This document shows positions 10,361-20,011 of a DNA stretch of 64,000 nt, piece after piece. A program made the position numbers and the translations under genes. The number at the start of each line of letters is the position of its first letter. Position 1 is the stretch's first letter. Origin of the DNA: Leptospira kemamanensis (lineage in GTDB: Bacteria; Spirochaetota; Leptospiria; Leptospirales; Leptospiraceae); contig NZ_RQGG01000032.1 in assembly GCF_004769665.1 (NCBI RefSeq), positions 372,001-436,000 on the forward strand, written 5' to 3'. The notes under the pieces are model-generated. The model had not been told where the DNA came from and made no database searches. It was given only the letters and a program-made list of their open reading frames with translations.

Positions 10361-13300
10361 TTACATATTGCGGCGGTACTGACCTCCCACTTCATACAAG
10401 GCATGAGAGATCTGCCCTAAAGACGCCACTTTCACTGTTTCTAGTAACTCTTGAAAGATATTTTCTTTGGCACGAGCCACTTGTTTTAAATTTGTGATCG
10501 CTGTTTCTGTTCTGCCAACATTTCGTTTTTGAAATGCCTTTAAATTTCCAATTTGTTGTTGTTTCTCCGCATCTGTGGAACGGATCACTTCCCCTGGAAT
10601 CACAGTAGGAGATCCATTTCGATTGAGGAAAGTATTTACACCAATGATCGGATATTCACCAGTATGTTTTAAGGTTTCATAATGAAGGGACTCTTCTTGA
10701 ATTTTGTTCCTTTGGTACATTCGTTCCATCGCCCCAAGCACTCCACCACGTTCGGTCAAACGATTGAACTCGGTGAGGATTGCCTCCTCTACCAAATGAG
10801 TGAGTTCTTCAATGATAAAGGCACCTTGTAATGGATTTTCATTTTTAGCAAGACCTAACTCACGGTTGATGATGAGTTGGATTGCCACAGCACGACGAAC
10901 GGATTCTTCCGTTGGTGTTGTAATCGCTTCATCATATGCATTGGTATGAAGAGAGTTACAATTGTCATAAATTGCATATAACGCCTGCAATGTGGTTCTG
11001 ATATCATTAAAGTCAATCTCTTGAGAGTGAAGGGAACGTCCTGAAGTTTGGATGTGGTATTTCAACATCTGGGAACGATCATTGGCTCGGTATTTGAACT
11101 TCATAGCTTTTGCCCAAATCCGACGTGCCACTCGCCCAATCACTGAATATTCAGGATCAATTCCATTGGAAAAGAAAAAGGACAAGTTCGGTGCAAACTC
11201 ATTGATGTCCATCCCACGGCTAAGATAATATTCCACATAGGTAAACCCATTTGCAAGAGTAAAGGCAACTTGTGTGATTGGATTGGCGCCTGCCTCTGCT
11301 ATGTGGTAACCACTGATAGAAACCGAATAAAAATTCCGTACTTGGTTTTGGATAAAATGTTGTTGGATATCCCCCATCATCTTTAACGCAAATTCAGTAG
11401 AAAAGATACATGTATTTTGTGCTTGGTCTTCTTTGAGAATGTCAGCTTGGACAGTTCCTCTCACTTGTGACAAAGCATCCTTTTTTAAGGTTTCATAGGT
11501 CTCTTTCGGAAGGACTTCCTCTCCCGTTACACCAAGTAAAAGTAAACCCAATCCTAAATTGGTTTCTGGTAAATTTCCATCAAACTTAGGAACTGGTAAT
11601 CCTTTTGCATCGTAAATCGATTTGATTTTAGATGTAACCTCTTCTGTTTTTCCTTCGGCTCGAATGTATTTTTCACATGCTTGGTCAATGGCCGCATTTA
11701 AGAAAAAAGCAAGAACCATCGGTGCTGGTCCATTGATTGTCATGGAAACAGAAGTGGACGGATCACAGAGATCAAAACCGGAATACAGTTTTTTGGCATC
11801 GTCTAAGGTTGCGACGTTGACACCTGAATTTCCAATTTTTCCATAAATATCCGGTCGAATGTCCGGGTCTTCTCCGTACAAAGTAACGGAATCAAAGGCA
11901 GTTGACAGACGTTTGGCGGGCATACCAGAACTGAGATAATGAAACCTTCGATTGGTTCTTTCTGGTCCACCTTCGCCTGCAAACATACGAGTTGGATCTT
12001 CTCCACTGCGTTTGTACGGATACACCCCTGCTGTGTAAGGAAAAAAACCTGGAAAGTTTTCTTGGTAAGACCATTCTAAAATATCACCCCAATCCACAAA
12101 TCGTGGAGTGGCAATTTTTGGAATTTTCAAATGGCTTAAGGTAACAGTATAATTATCTACTTTAATTTCTTTGCCACGAACAAAATAAGAATATTGTTCC
12201 TTACGAAAAGATTCAATTTTCTCCGACCAAGTTTCGATGGTATTTCTTGAATCAACAGATAAAGAATTCCAAATCAATTCGTATTCCGCTTCTAAGTCAG
12301 AAACCACTTTTCCTTTTTTAGAAAGAAGGGAAATAGCACCTTTCAGTTGATAGGCGGAGCGTGCCAGGTCTGCTTCTTTTTTGATCCATTCCGCATTTCG
12401 ATCAATTTCTTCTTTGATTTCTGTTAAGTAACGAACACGGTCTGGAGGAAGCACAACCGATGCTTCTCTTCGCTTTTGATTTTTTTGGTATTTGGTTTTC
12501 CAATCTAACTTGGATTTTTCAATCACTACACCCATTAAGTGAGCATACAATTCATCGGTTCCTGCATCTTGGAATTGTGAGGCAATGGTTCCAAAGACAG
12601 GCATGGCATCAATGGGATCATTGAACAAATTTCTGGAACGCTGGTATTGTTTTTTCACATCTCTTAATGCATCCAGAGCACCACGTTTATCAAATTTATT
12701 GATCGCAATGACATCCGCATAATCGATCATATCAATTTTTTCTAATTGAGTGGCCGCACCATACTCAGGAGTCATTACATACAAAGAAACATCTGCCACT
12801 TCTGTGATTTCAGAATCACTTTGTCCAATTCCAGCTGTTTCCACGATGATGAGGTCATATCCTGCAGACTTTAAAATTTGGATGGCACCTTTGACACTGC
12901 GGTTCACGGCAATGTTTGCTTCCCTTGTGGCAAACGAACGCATATAAACCCGATCATTGAAAATCGAATTCATTCGAATTCGATCACCGAGTAATGCCCC
13001 ACCTGTTTTTCGTTTGGAAGGATCAACTGAAAGAATCGCAACAGTTTGGTTTGGAAAATCATCTAAATAACGACGAACCAGTTCATCCGTAAGAGATGAC
13101 TTACCTGCCCCACCCGTTCCTGTGATTCCAAGGACTGGTATTGTTTTTGGGGAAGGTGGAAATTCCAAATTGATGGAATAATTTGTTTTTTCTTGTAAAA
13201 GGGAAAACTCCATCTGTGTGATGGCTTGTCCCAAAGCTAAATAATTTTTCTTTTGGATCTGAGACGCCAAATCTCCGTTAAATGAGAGTGGTGCAGGAAA

Positions 13301-13735
13301 ATCAGATTGTTTGACAACATCATTGATCATCCCTTGTAGCCCTAAGGTTCGGCCTTCATCAGGTGAATAAATATGTGTAACACCGTATTTATGTAATACT
13401 TCAATTTCAGAAGGTAAAATGGTTCCGCCACCACCACCAAACACGCGAATATGACCAGCACCTTCTTTTTTTAACAAATCAATCATGTATTGGAAGTATT
13501 CCACATGACCACCTTGGTAACTGGTGATGGCAATTCCTTGGACATCCTCTTGGATGGCACATTGGACAATTTCTTGGACACTGCGATTGTGTCCCAAATG
13601 GATCACTTCCACCCCACTCTGTTGTAAGATCCTTCGCATGATATTGATGGAAGCATCATGACCGTCAAAAAGGGATGCCGCCGTTACGAAGCGGATTTTG
13701 TTTTGCGGGGTGTATGTCAGAATTTCCGTGTCCAT
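10361..13735 (-). CDS. icmF: Fused isobutyryl-CoA mutase with its GTPase chaperone (IcmF-type)
   Basis: Adenosylcobalamin-dependent mutase interconverting isobutyryl-CoA (or a related acyl-CoA) and the n-acyl isomer. The order of parts is diagnostic: B12-binding domain first (about 10-145, cobalt ligand His26 in FDGHDAS), then a MeaB-like G domain (P-loop [12 protein letters not shown] at about 203-214), then the substrate-binding mutase barrel (about 560 to the end at 1124). This order fits IcmF rather than ordinary MutA/MutB. ATG 13735 is preferred; a TTG nine bases upstream is in frame, and neither has a strong ribosome site. Exact acyl-CoA preference cannot be read by eye. Confidence 0.93.
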   Translation of the reverse strand: MDTEILTYTPQNKIRFVTAASLFDGHDASINIMRRILQQSGVEVIHLGHNRSVQEIVQCAIQEDVQGIAITSYQGGHVEYFQYMIDLLKKEGAGHIRVFGGGGGTILPSEIEVLHKYGVTHIYSPDEGRTLGLQGMINDVVKQSDFPAPLSFNGDLASQIQKKNYLALGQAITQMEFSLLQEKTNYSINLEFPPSPKTIPVLGITGTGGAGKSSLTDELVRRYLDDFPNQTVAILSVDPSKRKTGGALLGDRIRMNSIFNDRVYMRSFATREANIAVNRSVKGAIQILKSAGYDLIIVETAGIGQSDSEITEVADVSLYVMTPEYGAATQLEKIDMIDYADVIAINKFDKRGALDALRDVKKQYQRSRNLFNDPIDAMPVFGTIASQFQDAGTDELYAHLMGVVIEKSKLDWKTKYQKNQKRREASVVLPPDRVRYLTEIKEEIDRNAEWIKKEADLARSAYQLKGAISLLSKKGKVVSDLEAEYELIWNSLSVDSRNTIETWSEKIESFRKEQYSYFVRGKEIKVDNYTVTLSHLKIPKIATPRFVDWGDILEWSYQENFPGFFPYTAGVYPYKRSGEDPTRMFAGEGGPERTNRRFHYLSSGMPAKRLSTAFDSVTLYGEDPDIRPDIYGKIGNSGVNVATLDDAKKLYSGFDLCDPSTSVSMTINGPAPMVLAFFLNAAIDQACEKYIRAEGKTEEVTSKIKSIYDAKGLPVPKFDGNLPETNLGLGLLLLGVTGEEVLPKETYETLKKDALSQVRGTVQADILKEDQAQNTCIFSTEFALKMMGDIQQHFIQNQVRNFYSVSISGYHIAEAGANPITQVAFTLANGFTYVEYYLSRGMDINEFAPNLSFFFSNGIDPEYSVIGRVARRIWAKAMKFKYRANDRSQMLKYHIQTSGRSLHSQEIDFNDIRTTLQALYAIYDNCNSLHTNAYDEAITTPTEESVRRAVAIQLIINRELGLAKNENPLQGAFIIEELTHLVEEAILTEFNRLTERGGVLGAMERMYQRNKIQEESLHYETLKHTGEYPIIGVNTFLNRNGSPTVIPGEVIRSTDAEKQQQIGNLKAFQKRNVGRTETAITNLKQVARAKENIFQELLETVKVASLGQISHALYEVGGQYRRNM

Positions 13736-13837
13736 AGAGAACAACGTTCTATAAGCATGGTTCTGGATTCAATTGGAAAATGTGACGAGAATGACATATC
13801 TTCTTCGTTCATGCCATAATTTCGTTAAATGCTCCCT

Positions 13838-14659
13838 TTATAGGATCGATTCTGCCTCTTTCATCAGTTCTCTTACCCGATTTTCCAAGATTTCCGTAAG
13901 TTCTTTCGCTGCTTTTTTCTCAGGGCCCGTTGGGAATTCGGAAGGTAAAATCGGTTTTCCAATTTGGTAACGGATTTTTGTTTTGAAGGCATCACCCGTG
14001 AGAAAGGCTTTCGGTTTGGACATATTGGTCGCACCGATGATTCCGGAAGGGATGATGGGAACTCCAGCTCGGATTGCGAGCTTGGCAGCCATGGCGCGAA
14101 ACGGTTGTAATTCTCCCGTTTCCGAACGAGAACCTTCTGGGTAAATGGAAAGGAGCTCTCCCTCTTTCATCAGGTCCACCATGTAGTTTTCTAATTTTTC
14201 ATAGTATTCCATCGCCGCCCGTTTGTCCATTTCCGATTCTTTGGCGGCGTTCCGAATGATGGGCATACTCCCCCAATTGATCAGATTTTTTTTCACCACA
14301 CTGCCGAGTGAGTTTAACAAAATCTCAATCACAGGTTTGGTTAAACTGAGAGGTGGGTATTGGAAAGGAGAGTTTTTATGGTTTAGGATCGCCATAATCT
14401 CTTCCTGGGGATGAAAGAGTTCATATTTTCCCAAATAGACAATTTTACGATCCGCAAAGGCACCTTGGACGGGAATGTCCAGATAATCCGTGTGATTGGA
14501 GATGATGAGCGCTCCCCCAGACTCAGGGATATTTTCAGAACCAGCCACTTTGACATCATAAATCAGCTCTAAAAGGTTACGGAGGATGGTTTTTGGCACC
14601 TCACGGGGAATCACAAACAAACTTTCGAGAATATCAGCGGGATTTTGGTTCGGTTCCAT
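13838..14659 (-). CDS. 1-acyl-glycerol-3-phosphate acyltransferase family protein (PlsC-like)
   Basis: Acylates lysophosphatidic acid or a similar lysolipid at the inner membrane. The catalytic block is SNHTDYLD (the family's NHX4D motif) and the glycerol-phosphate-binding block is YPEGSRSETG, followed by GVPIIPSGIIG. The frame is also open to an ATG at 14713, only a few bases from the divergent PAP2 gene; the inner ATG at 14659 (MEPNQN, 273 residues) leaves room for divergent promoters and is preferred without strong proof. It lies next to a PAP2 phosphatase, a pairing that suits phospholipid turnover. Confidence 0.85.
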   Translation of the reverse strand: MEPNQNPADILESLFVIPREVPKTILRNLLELIYDVKVAGSENIPESGGALIISNHTDYLDIPVQGAFADRKIVYLGKYELFHPQEEIMAILNHKNSPFQYPPLSLTKPVIEILLNSLGSVVKKNLINWGSMPIIRNAAKESEMDKRAAMEYYEKLENYMVDLMKEGELLSIYPEGSRSETGELQPFRAMAAKLAIRAGVPIIPSGIIGATNMSKPKAFLTGDAFKTKIRYQIGKPILPSEFPTGPEKKAAKELTEILENRVRELMKEAESIL

Positions 14660-14730
14660 AGAAACATCACATATTTCAAAATAAAACTTTATGAAATCAA
14701 GTTCGATTTTCATCTTAGATGGAAAATCCT

Positions 14731-15738
14731 ATGAATGAACTCTTTTTAGCAAACGTCTCCTTTTGGTTCTCTTCTGGCCCTCTGGAATCCTTACACCTTT
14801 GGGACTCATCTCTTGGAGGAATCTTATATGGGATTTCATCCATTTGCCATTATTTGGGTGGAAGTAGTTTTTTTCTAGGATTCATCTCTTTTGTATACAT
14901 TTATACACGACCGAAACTTGCTTTTGAATTGGCACTGGGCCTTTTGACTTCTGGAATCCTGGGATATCTATTTAAGTTTTATTTAGAAAGTCCAAGGCCA
15001 TTTCCCTATCCTGAACTTTTTGATGAAAAAGCCTTTGGAATGCCTTCAGGTCATGTTTATACGACCACTGTCGTTTGGGGAATGTTAGCCTATCGAATTC
15101 AAAATGTTTGGATTCGATTTTTGTCCATTTTCATCATCTTGTTTATGCCATTTTCTCGAATGTATCTCAAAGTACATTATTTAGGGGACGTTACATTAGG
15201 ATTTGTTTTGGGTGTTCTACATCTCATTTTAATTCTATTTCTCTTGAAGCGATATTATGATCAAAAAGAGAAAGTGTTTATTGAAACGAAACATTACCGC
15301 ACATTAGCGTTACTCGGAATTGTTGTGACACTCTCCCCAATCACATTAGATTCCTCTTTTCTTTCGGAAGAACACCATTATACGTTAGTCGGCATGATTA
15401 TGGCGAGTGGTGCGTTAGGAGGATTTTGGCTTGGTATTTTATTTTATCCACGTTTTAGTAAAAAAGAATTTTATACTTGGAGTATGCCAAAGTTTAATTT
15501 CAATTTTGTATCACCATCGTTTGGAAATTTTTGGATACCCTTTTTCGTAAGACTCATAGTTTTAGCCATCGTGATCAGTTTGTTTTATATCGTTCCAGGG
15601 ATTCTCATCAAAAACTCAGTATGGAAAGATGATTTATTTTTACGTTACATTCGTTATTTAGTGGTGGGATTTGCCTTGGTTTGTATCGTTCCTCTTGTCT
15701 TACAAAAGATACAAAAAGGAAAGTTTTTGCAAAACTAG
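14731..15738 (+). CDS. PAP2-family membrane phosphatase
   Basis: Multi-pass inner-membrane phosphatase acting on phosphatidate, undecaprenyl-PP or a similar lipid phosphate. All three family motifs are present: KFYLESPRP (KX6RP), PSGH and SRMYLKVHYLGD (SRX5HX3D). The C-terminal third adds further membrane helices beyond the core, making the protein (335 residues) longer than typical PAP2 enzymes. ATG 14731 has GGAAAA seven bases upstream; an in-frame ATG at 14719 is the alternative. The flippase gene begins four bases after its stop, so the two are probably one transcript. Confidence 0.85.
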   Translation: MNELFLANVSFWFSSGPLESLHLWDSSLGGILYGISSICHYLGGSSFFLGFISFVYIYTRPKLAFELALGLLTSGILGYLFKFYLESPRPFPYPELFDEKAFGMPSGHVYTTTVVWGMLAYRIQNVWIRFLSIFIILFMPFSRMYLKVHYLGDVTLGFVLGVLHLILILFLLKRYYDQKEKVFIETKHYRTLALLGIVVTLSPITLDSSFLSEEHHYTLVGMIMASGALGGFWLGILFYPRFSKKEFYTWSMPKFNFNFVSPSFGNFWIPFFVRLIVLAIVISLFYIVPGILIKNSVWKDDLFLRYIRYLVVGFALVCIVPLVLQKIQKGKFLQN

Positions 15739-15741
15739 TAC

Positions 15742-17019
15742 ATGCAAAAAATTAAAAAAATCTTTCAAATCCTAAAAGTAGAACTCATGAAGGAAGGAGT
15801 CTTAAAAAACTCCTTTTTTGTGAGTAGTTCCAAGGCAATTTCTGCCGTAACCAATCTTGTATTTATGATTTATTCCGTAAATTTGCTAAGCAAAGCAGAA
15901 AACGGAAAACTCCAATACTTCTTAGGTTTCCTTCCCGTTGTCCTTGCCATTGCGGAATTTGGATTACCCAATGCCCTCATCAAATACATCTCACCTTTGG
16001 CCGAAAAAAAGGAAAACCCAGGAGCCATCTTAAATGCTTCTCTTCGCATCAAGTTTTACTCCTTTTTATTTCTTTCTGTCATCACCATCGTCCTCTACTT
16101 TACAAGTGATGAAAATTATCTTGTCCTATTACTGCTGTTGTTCGGTGGTATCATCATTTCCTTTATCTCTTATTTCGAAAGCCTATTTGTTTCCTATCGC
16201 AAATACAAATCATTGTCTTTGTGGAATCCACTTCCGAATGTAGTGCGACTTCTTTTACTCATATATTTTTCTGAAACGAACACTCATCCATTGACCTATA
16301 TGGATATCTTGGCGATTTTTTGTATTGCCCCTATCTTTGTTTTGTTTTTGTTTTTTCTATTTTTTGGAAAAGAAGAGATTTCGTTTTCAGCAGAGGCTTC
16401 CGAAATCCGTTTGAATGAAAAAAAATTACTTCTATTCAATTTATGGGCCTTTGCCGCATCAATCTGTGCTATTTTATCCGATCGATTAGAAATTTTCTTT
16501 CTAAACCAGTTTCATCCACCTGAAATTGTAGCAGATTATGGAACCGCCTTACAGCTGTTTAGTGGATTTATCATCATCCTAGCCACGTTTAATTCCATCA
16601 TTTATCCCAAATTGGCACGAATTGCCGAAACAGAGGAATTTCCAACAGTTCTTAAAAAATCAGTTTTTCTCGGTGGAATGATTGCGATTGTTTTATCACC
16701 AGGAATTTTATTGGCAGAACCCATCTTAACTTTGTTATTCGGAATGAAGTATACAAACTCCATTTCTGTTTTTAAGATTTTATATCCAAACTTTTTATTA
16801 CAGTTGGTATTTGCCCCACTGGGAACTGCCTTATTTGCTTTAGGTTTACCCAGATTACTTGCAGGTCTTGCCTTATTACGTTTAATCTTTGGTGCTATCT
16901 TTGACTACTGGATCATTCCTGATTTTGGCGCCAATGGTGCCGCAGTATCGTTGTTTTTAGGTCAAATTGTATCTTGGTTATTACTCATTGGATACTTTAT
17001 GGCTTATTTTCGGAAATAA
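15742..17019 (+). CDS. Polysaccharide/lipid-linked oligosaccharide flippase family protein
   Basis: Integral membrane protein of 425 residues with about 12 hydrophobic segments. Its N-terminal pattern (SKAISAVTNLVFMIYSVNLL) is like Wzx/MOP-superfamily exporters, which flip lipid-linked sugars across the inner membrane. It follows the PAP2 phosphatase by three bases. A phosphatase-flippase pair fits recycling or export of undecaprenyl-linked glycans, but the substrate is unknown. Its 3' end overlaps the convergent gene by 23 bases. Confidence 0.8.
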   Translation: MQKIKKIFQILKVELMKEGVLKNSFFVSSSKAISAVTNLVFMIYSVNLLSKAENGKLQYFLGFLPVVLAIAEFGLPNALIKYISPLAEKKENPGAILNASLRIKFYSFLFLSVITIVLYFTSDENYLVLLLLLFGGIIISFISYFESLFVSYRKYKSLSLWNPLPNVVRLLLLIYFSETNTHPLTYMDILAIFCIAPIFVLFLFFLFFGKEEISFSAEASEIRLNEKKLLLFNLWAFAASICAILSDRLEIFFLNQFHPPEIVADYGTALQLFSGFIIILATFNSIIYPKLARIAETEEFPTVLKKSVFLGGMIAIVLSPGILLAEPILTLLFGMKYTNSISVFKILYPNFLLQLVFAPLGTALFALGLPRLLAGLALLRLIFGAIFDYWIIPDFGANGAAVSLFLGQIVSWLLLIGYFMAYFRK

Positions 17020-17623
17020 CATACTCGTAGATTTTTTTGTAATGTTTGATCAGATTTTCCCATTCATTAGGACTTAAGATTGTCCCATATATATTTTGAT
17101 AGGCTTCCTGTACTGATTTTCCTTCCGCCAAATATTCTTTAAACTTGAGAAGAACCATTTTGAATTGGATTGCATCATTTTTGACATCATAATCGCGATT
17201 GATTTTCACTCCAGCAGACAATTCAAATTCCCGAATGAAAATTTCTGATAATGCAAGAATTCCATATCCTTTTGGAAGATTGGGATCAAAGTCTGTTCTT
17301 GTTTTAGCCCAAGCAAGTAAAAAGAGCGAAGGGATGGGTGGATATTCGCCTAACATTGATTTGTCAGGAAATTGAAGTTTTTGTGAAAATCTAACGACAA
17401 CTCTTGCAAATTCTTTTTTCCTACGCAGAGATAACTTCGATGATTCGTTTTGTAATAAATAAGAAACAATCACAGCTTCTTCTTTGCTATGATCTGTTTT
17501 TTCAAAAAATCGACTGAGGTCGTAGGAAAAACGAGTGTCAGCTTCACGGTAAGAAAAAATAACCAACAGAAGAGGGAAAATGAGAAGAAATCCATGTCGA
17601 TATTTCAAAAGTATTTTCTTCAT
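16997..17623 (-). CDS. Exported lytic-transglycosylase-like protein lacking the catalytic glutamate
   Basis: 208 residues with an N-terminal hydrophobic segment (about 9-25), so probably periplasmic. The central part (FLLAWAKTRTDFDPNLPKG, then YGILALSEIF) matches by eye the Slt/MltC-type pattern of an ES-x-F active site followed by a G-hG-hhQ segment. The position that should hold catalytic Glu-Ser reads Lys-Thr or Arg-Thr, and the Gln after GYGIL is replaced. If the homology is right, this is a non-catalytic peptidoglycan-binding relative. Its start region overlaps the divergent barrel gene by 44 bases. The ribosome site is poor (AAAGGG directly at the ATG). Confidence 0.5.
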   Translation of the reverse strand: MKKILLKYRHGFLLIFPLLLVIFSYREADTRFSYDLSRFFEKTDHSKEEAVIVSYLLQNESSKLSLRRKKEFARVVVRFSQKLQFPDKSMLGEYPPIPSLFLLAWAKTRTDFDPNLPKGYGILALSEIFIREFELSAGVKINRDYDVKNDAIQFKMVLLKFKEYLAEGKSVQEAYQNIYGTILSPNEWENLIKHYKKIYEYVISENKP

Positions 17624-19052
17624 CCCTTTTAGTATCGGGATAGTTTCGCTCCTCTTTCTGTCTTTTTTTTCGAAGCTAACGGCCCAAACCTATTCCGACT
17701 CCGTGCGAGACGATGACCGTGCCAACCGTCAATTCGGAAGAGTTGTCCCCAAGGAACGAGTGCCTCGTTTGCAAGACGATGCAACGCAAACTGGATTCGG
17801 ATCGGAGACCTCCCTGATTTCGGGTGGTCGATTCCAATCACAAAAAGGTGGGATGGATGCGGAGAAAGCCAATCGTTATCACGCAGAAGGATTGATCACA
17901 ACACCTACTCTCTTTTCCTATCTGACTCCAAACGCAAGTTATGGGCTTTTTTTAGCACCTCGCATCGTTTTATCCGAATCTCGTGTCACAAACAAAGAAG
18001 TGCGAACCGTTTACGACTCAGAAGGTAGTTTTCTTTTTGCAAAGGAGATTGCCAAAATCCAAGTTTCGATGGAGATCGGTCGTGGTTTTCATCGATTGGA
18101 TCGATATGGTTTTATCTTTGTGGGTATGGCCAATTTTTTTTCCATGTCCCTGAATACAAAATCTGGTTTTCGCATAACGGGAGTTCGTTTGAATGTAAAA
18201 CCCGAATTGGAAAATTGGTTTGGTCCTCCTTGGTCTGGTTACCGCAGAGAATTGTATGGAGTTAGAATCTCCTCTGAAAACATCCTATTTTGGGATGAGT
18301 TTCGAATCTTTCATTTTGTCTATGAAGACCCAAATCACAACACCAATCAGGCTTTTGGATCTGGACAACGAATTTCGGGACGTTATTCTTATAGTGGGAT
18401 CGAATTTTCTTCCAAACCATTTTTTGAAACATGGGGATTTGATTTTGCGGCCATACGACTCCTTGGTGAATCAAAATCATCCACTTCCCCTTGGTCTGAA
18501 TCCAAAATTGCCACCAATTCGTACTTAGGTTTTTTTTCCCTACACTCACAAAATGAAAAACTGAGTTTTGCATTCGCTGGACTTGTGACTAAAAAAGATG
18601 AAAAAGACCGACTTGATTCCAATAGCAATGGTTATGCGTCTAGTTTTGCAGAACCAAGGGTACTTGGTGGTTACTCGTCGTTTTTACTTTACCAATCCTT
18701 AGACTTTGTACATCCTCCTCTCTTTCGGGACAGATCCACATCTCAGAATCCAAATTTTGAAAACAAAGGAATCCAAATGTTTGGCATTCAATTTGGTTGG
18801 GATTGGAATTCTTGGATCCGAAGTGATTTGTTTTTGAACCGCGCTGATTCCATTTTAGGCAAAGGTACAGAAGCCATCGCCAAACTTAGCCTAACAGCAA
18901 AAGATTATGGAAATTTAGTTTCCCAATTCAGTGTTTCTTATGCTGAAATGGATCCTCGTAGACAAAGAGTTCTCGTCACTGAACCATTTTCGGAAAAAGA
19001 ACCAATCAAAGAATATATGAGATTTTATGTTTCGTTAGGAATTCAGTTTTGA
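17580..19052 (+). CDS. Putative outer-membrane beta-barrel protein, function unknown
   Basis: 490 residues with a long signal peptide (hydrophobic about 10-33, cleavage near KLTAQ). The mature protein is rich in aromatic and alternating polar/hydrophobic strands and ends MRFYVSLGIQF, a terminal phenylalanine with alternating residues typical of a beta-barrel assembly signal. No recognised domain. ATG 17580 is the only ordinary start and has GAGGGAAA just before it. The first 44 bases overlap the divergent gene's 5' end, and the 3' end overlaps the convergent regulator gene by ten bases. Confidence 0.65.
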   Translation: MRRNPCRYFKSIFFIPFSIGIVSLLFLSFFSKLTAQTYSDSVRDDDRANRQFGRVVPKERVPRLQDDATQTGFGSETSLISGGRFQSQKGGMDAEKANRYHAEGLITTPTLFSYLTPNASYGLFLAPRIVLSESRVTNKEVRTVYDSEGSFLFAKEIAKIQVSMEIGRGFHRLDRYGFIFVGMANFFSMSLNTKSGFRITGVRLNVKPELENWFGPPWSGYRRELYGVRISSENILFWDEFRIFHFVYEDPNHNTNQAFGSGQRISGRYSYSGIEFSSKPFFETWGFDFAAIRLLGESKSSTSPWSESKIATNSYLGFFSLHSQNEKLSFAFAGLVTKKDEKDRLDSNSNGYASSFAEPRVLGGYSSFLLYQSLDFVHPPLFRDRSTSQNPNFENKGIQMFGIQFGWDWNSWIRSDLFLNRADSILGKGTEAIAKLSLTAKDYGNLVSQFSVSYAEMDPRRQRVLVTEPFSEKEPIKEYMRFYVSLGIQF

Positions 19053-19948
19053 AGGTTTTTGCCTGCGATCCGATTCCATGTTTTAAAAAATCGAACTTCG
19101 TTCCCTTTTTCATTATAAACAATCGAATCAATATTCATTTTTGCTAAAAAGATGCCTCGCCCACTGACTAAATTGGCACTTGGATTTTCTATCGGATTGG
19201 GAATTTTTGTTACTGCAAATCCATTCCCTTCATCTCGGATGACAACAGTCACCCCAACATCATCCATCAGTAACTCCACAAACACGGATGAATTTGTATC
19301 AGCACATCTGTCATCTACGAACTTAAAGTAATCCTGATTTGCTTCCAAACATTCTTGTTTTTCAACATAACTCACTCCAGCAACACCATGTTCAATCGCG
19401 TTTGCCAATAATTCATACAATACAATTTTGATGGAGATTAAATCTTCTGGAGTCGCATGAGGAGAATTTAATATTTGTTTGGTTAAGAAGGCAATATAAG
19501 AAGTTAGTTTTTTAATTTGTGGTTTTAATTTAATTTTGCAATCACCACTAAATTGGGTAATTTCTCCGCTATTAAAAAGTAAAGTGAGATCAATGTCTGC
19601 ATTCTCAAACTTTTTGATCCGAGAGCGAAGAGCTTCCATTCGGAAGGGTTTTAAAAAAAAGTCAACCGCCCCCATTCGAAATACATCAATGGCAATTTGG
19701 ATATCGCTATCTCCCGTGATCACGAGAAAGGGAGTTTGGTTTCCATCGGCCCTTAGTTTTTGGATGAATTGGATTCCATTTAATTTAGGTAAGCTGATGT
19801 CAGAAATGATCAAATCAAAAGTATTTTGGTTAGAAATGCTTAGTGCCTCCATCCCATCGGAGGCAAGAGTGACATTAAACTCGTCTTTGAAGTATTCCCA
19901 AAACAATTCGCGGATTGTTTCTTCGTCGTCTACAAAAAGGATTTTCAT
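19043..19948 (-). CDS. Response regulator fused to a serine-kinase-type (HATPase) domain
   Basis: 301 residues. The receiver domain (1-120) has VDDEE acidic residues, phospho-acceptor Asp50 in IISDISLPKLNG, and the KPF lysine. A linker follows, then an ATP-binding fold like anti-sigma kinases (SpoIIAB/RsbW): N-box ELLANAIEHGV, DEGNGFAV, and GRGIFLAKMNID. The combination suggests phosphorylation-controlled partner switching on an anti-sigma antagonist. No STAS partner is visible here, though SpoIIE-type phosphatases occur elsewhere in the window. ATG 19948 begins MKILFVDDEE; a longer frame to 19990 is unlikely. Confidence 0.85.
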   Translation of the reverse strand: MKILFVDDEETIRELFWEYFKDEFNVTLASDGMEALSISNQNTFDLIISDISLPKLNGIQFIQKLRADGNQTPFLVITGDSDIQIAIDVFRMGAVDFFLKPFRMEALRSRIKKFENADIDLTLLFNSGEITQFSGDCKIKLKPQIKKLTSYIAFLTKQILNSPHATPEDLISIKIVLYELLANAIEHGVAGVSYVEKQECLEANQDYFKFVDDRCADTNSSVFVELLMDDVGVTVVIRDEGNGFAVTKIPNPIENPSANLVSGRGIFLAKMNIDSIVYNEKGNEVRFFKTWNRIAGKNLQN

Positions 19949-20011
19949 ATGATAAGGACTTAGGGAAAAAGTTTCCCCAAGCGTTAACAATTGTAAATCT
20001 ATTTTTAAATT

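Noticed and set aside
13745..13837. Cobalamin riboswitch before icmF
   Set aside because: The gap is only about 100 bases, too short for the full element, and no B12-box-like sequence was recognised.
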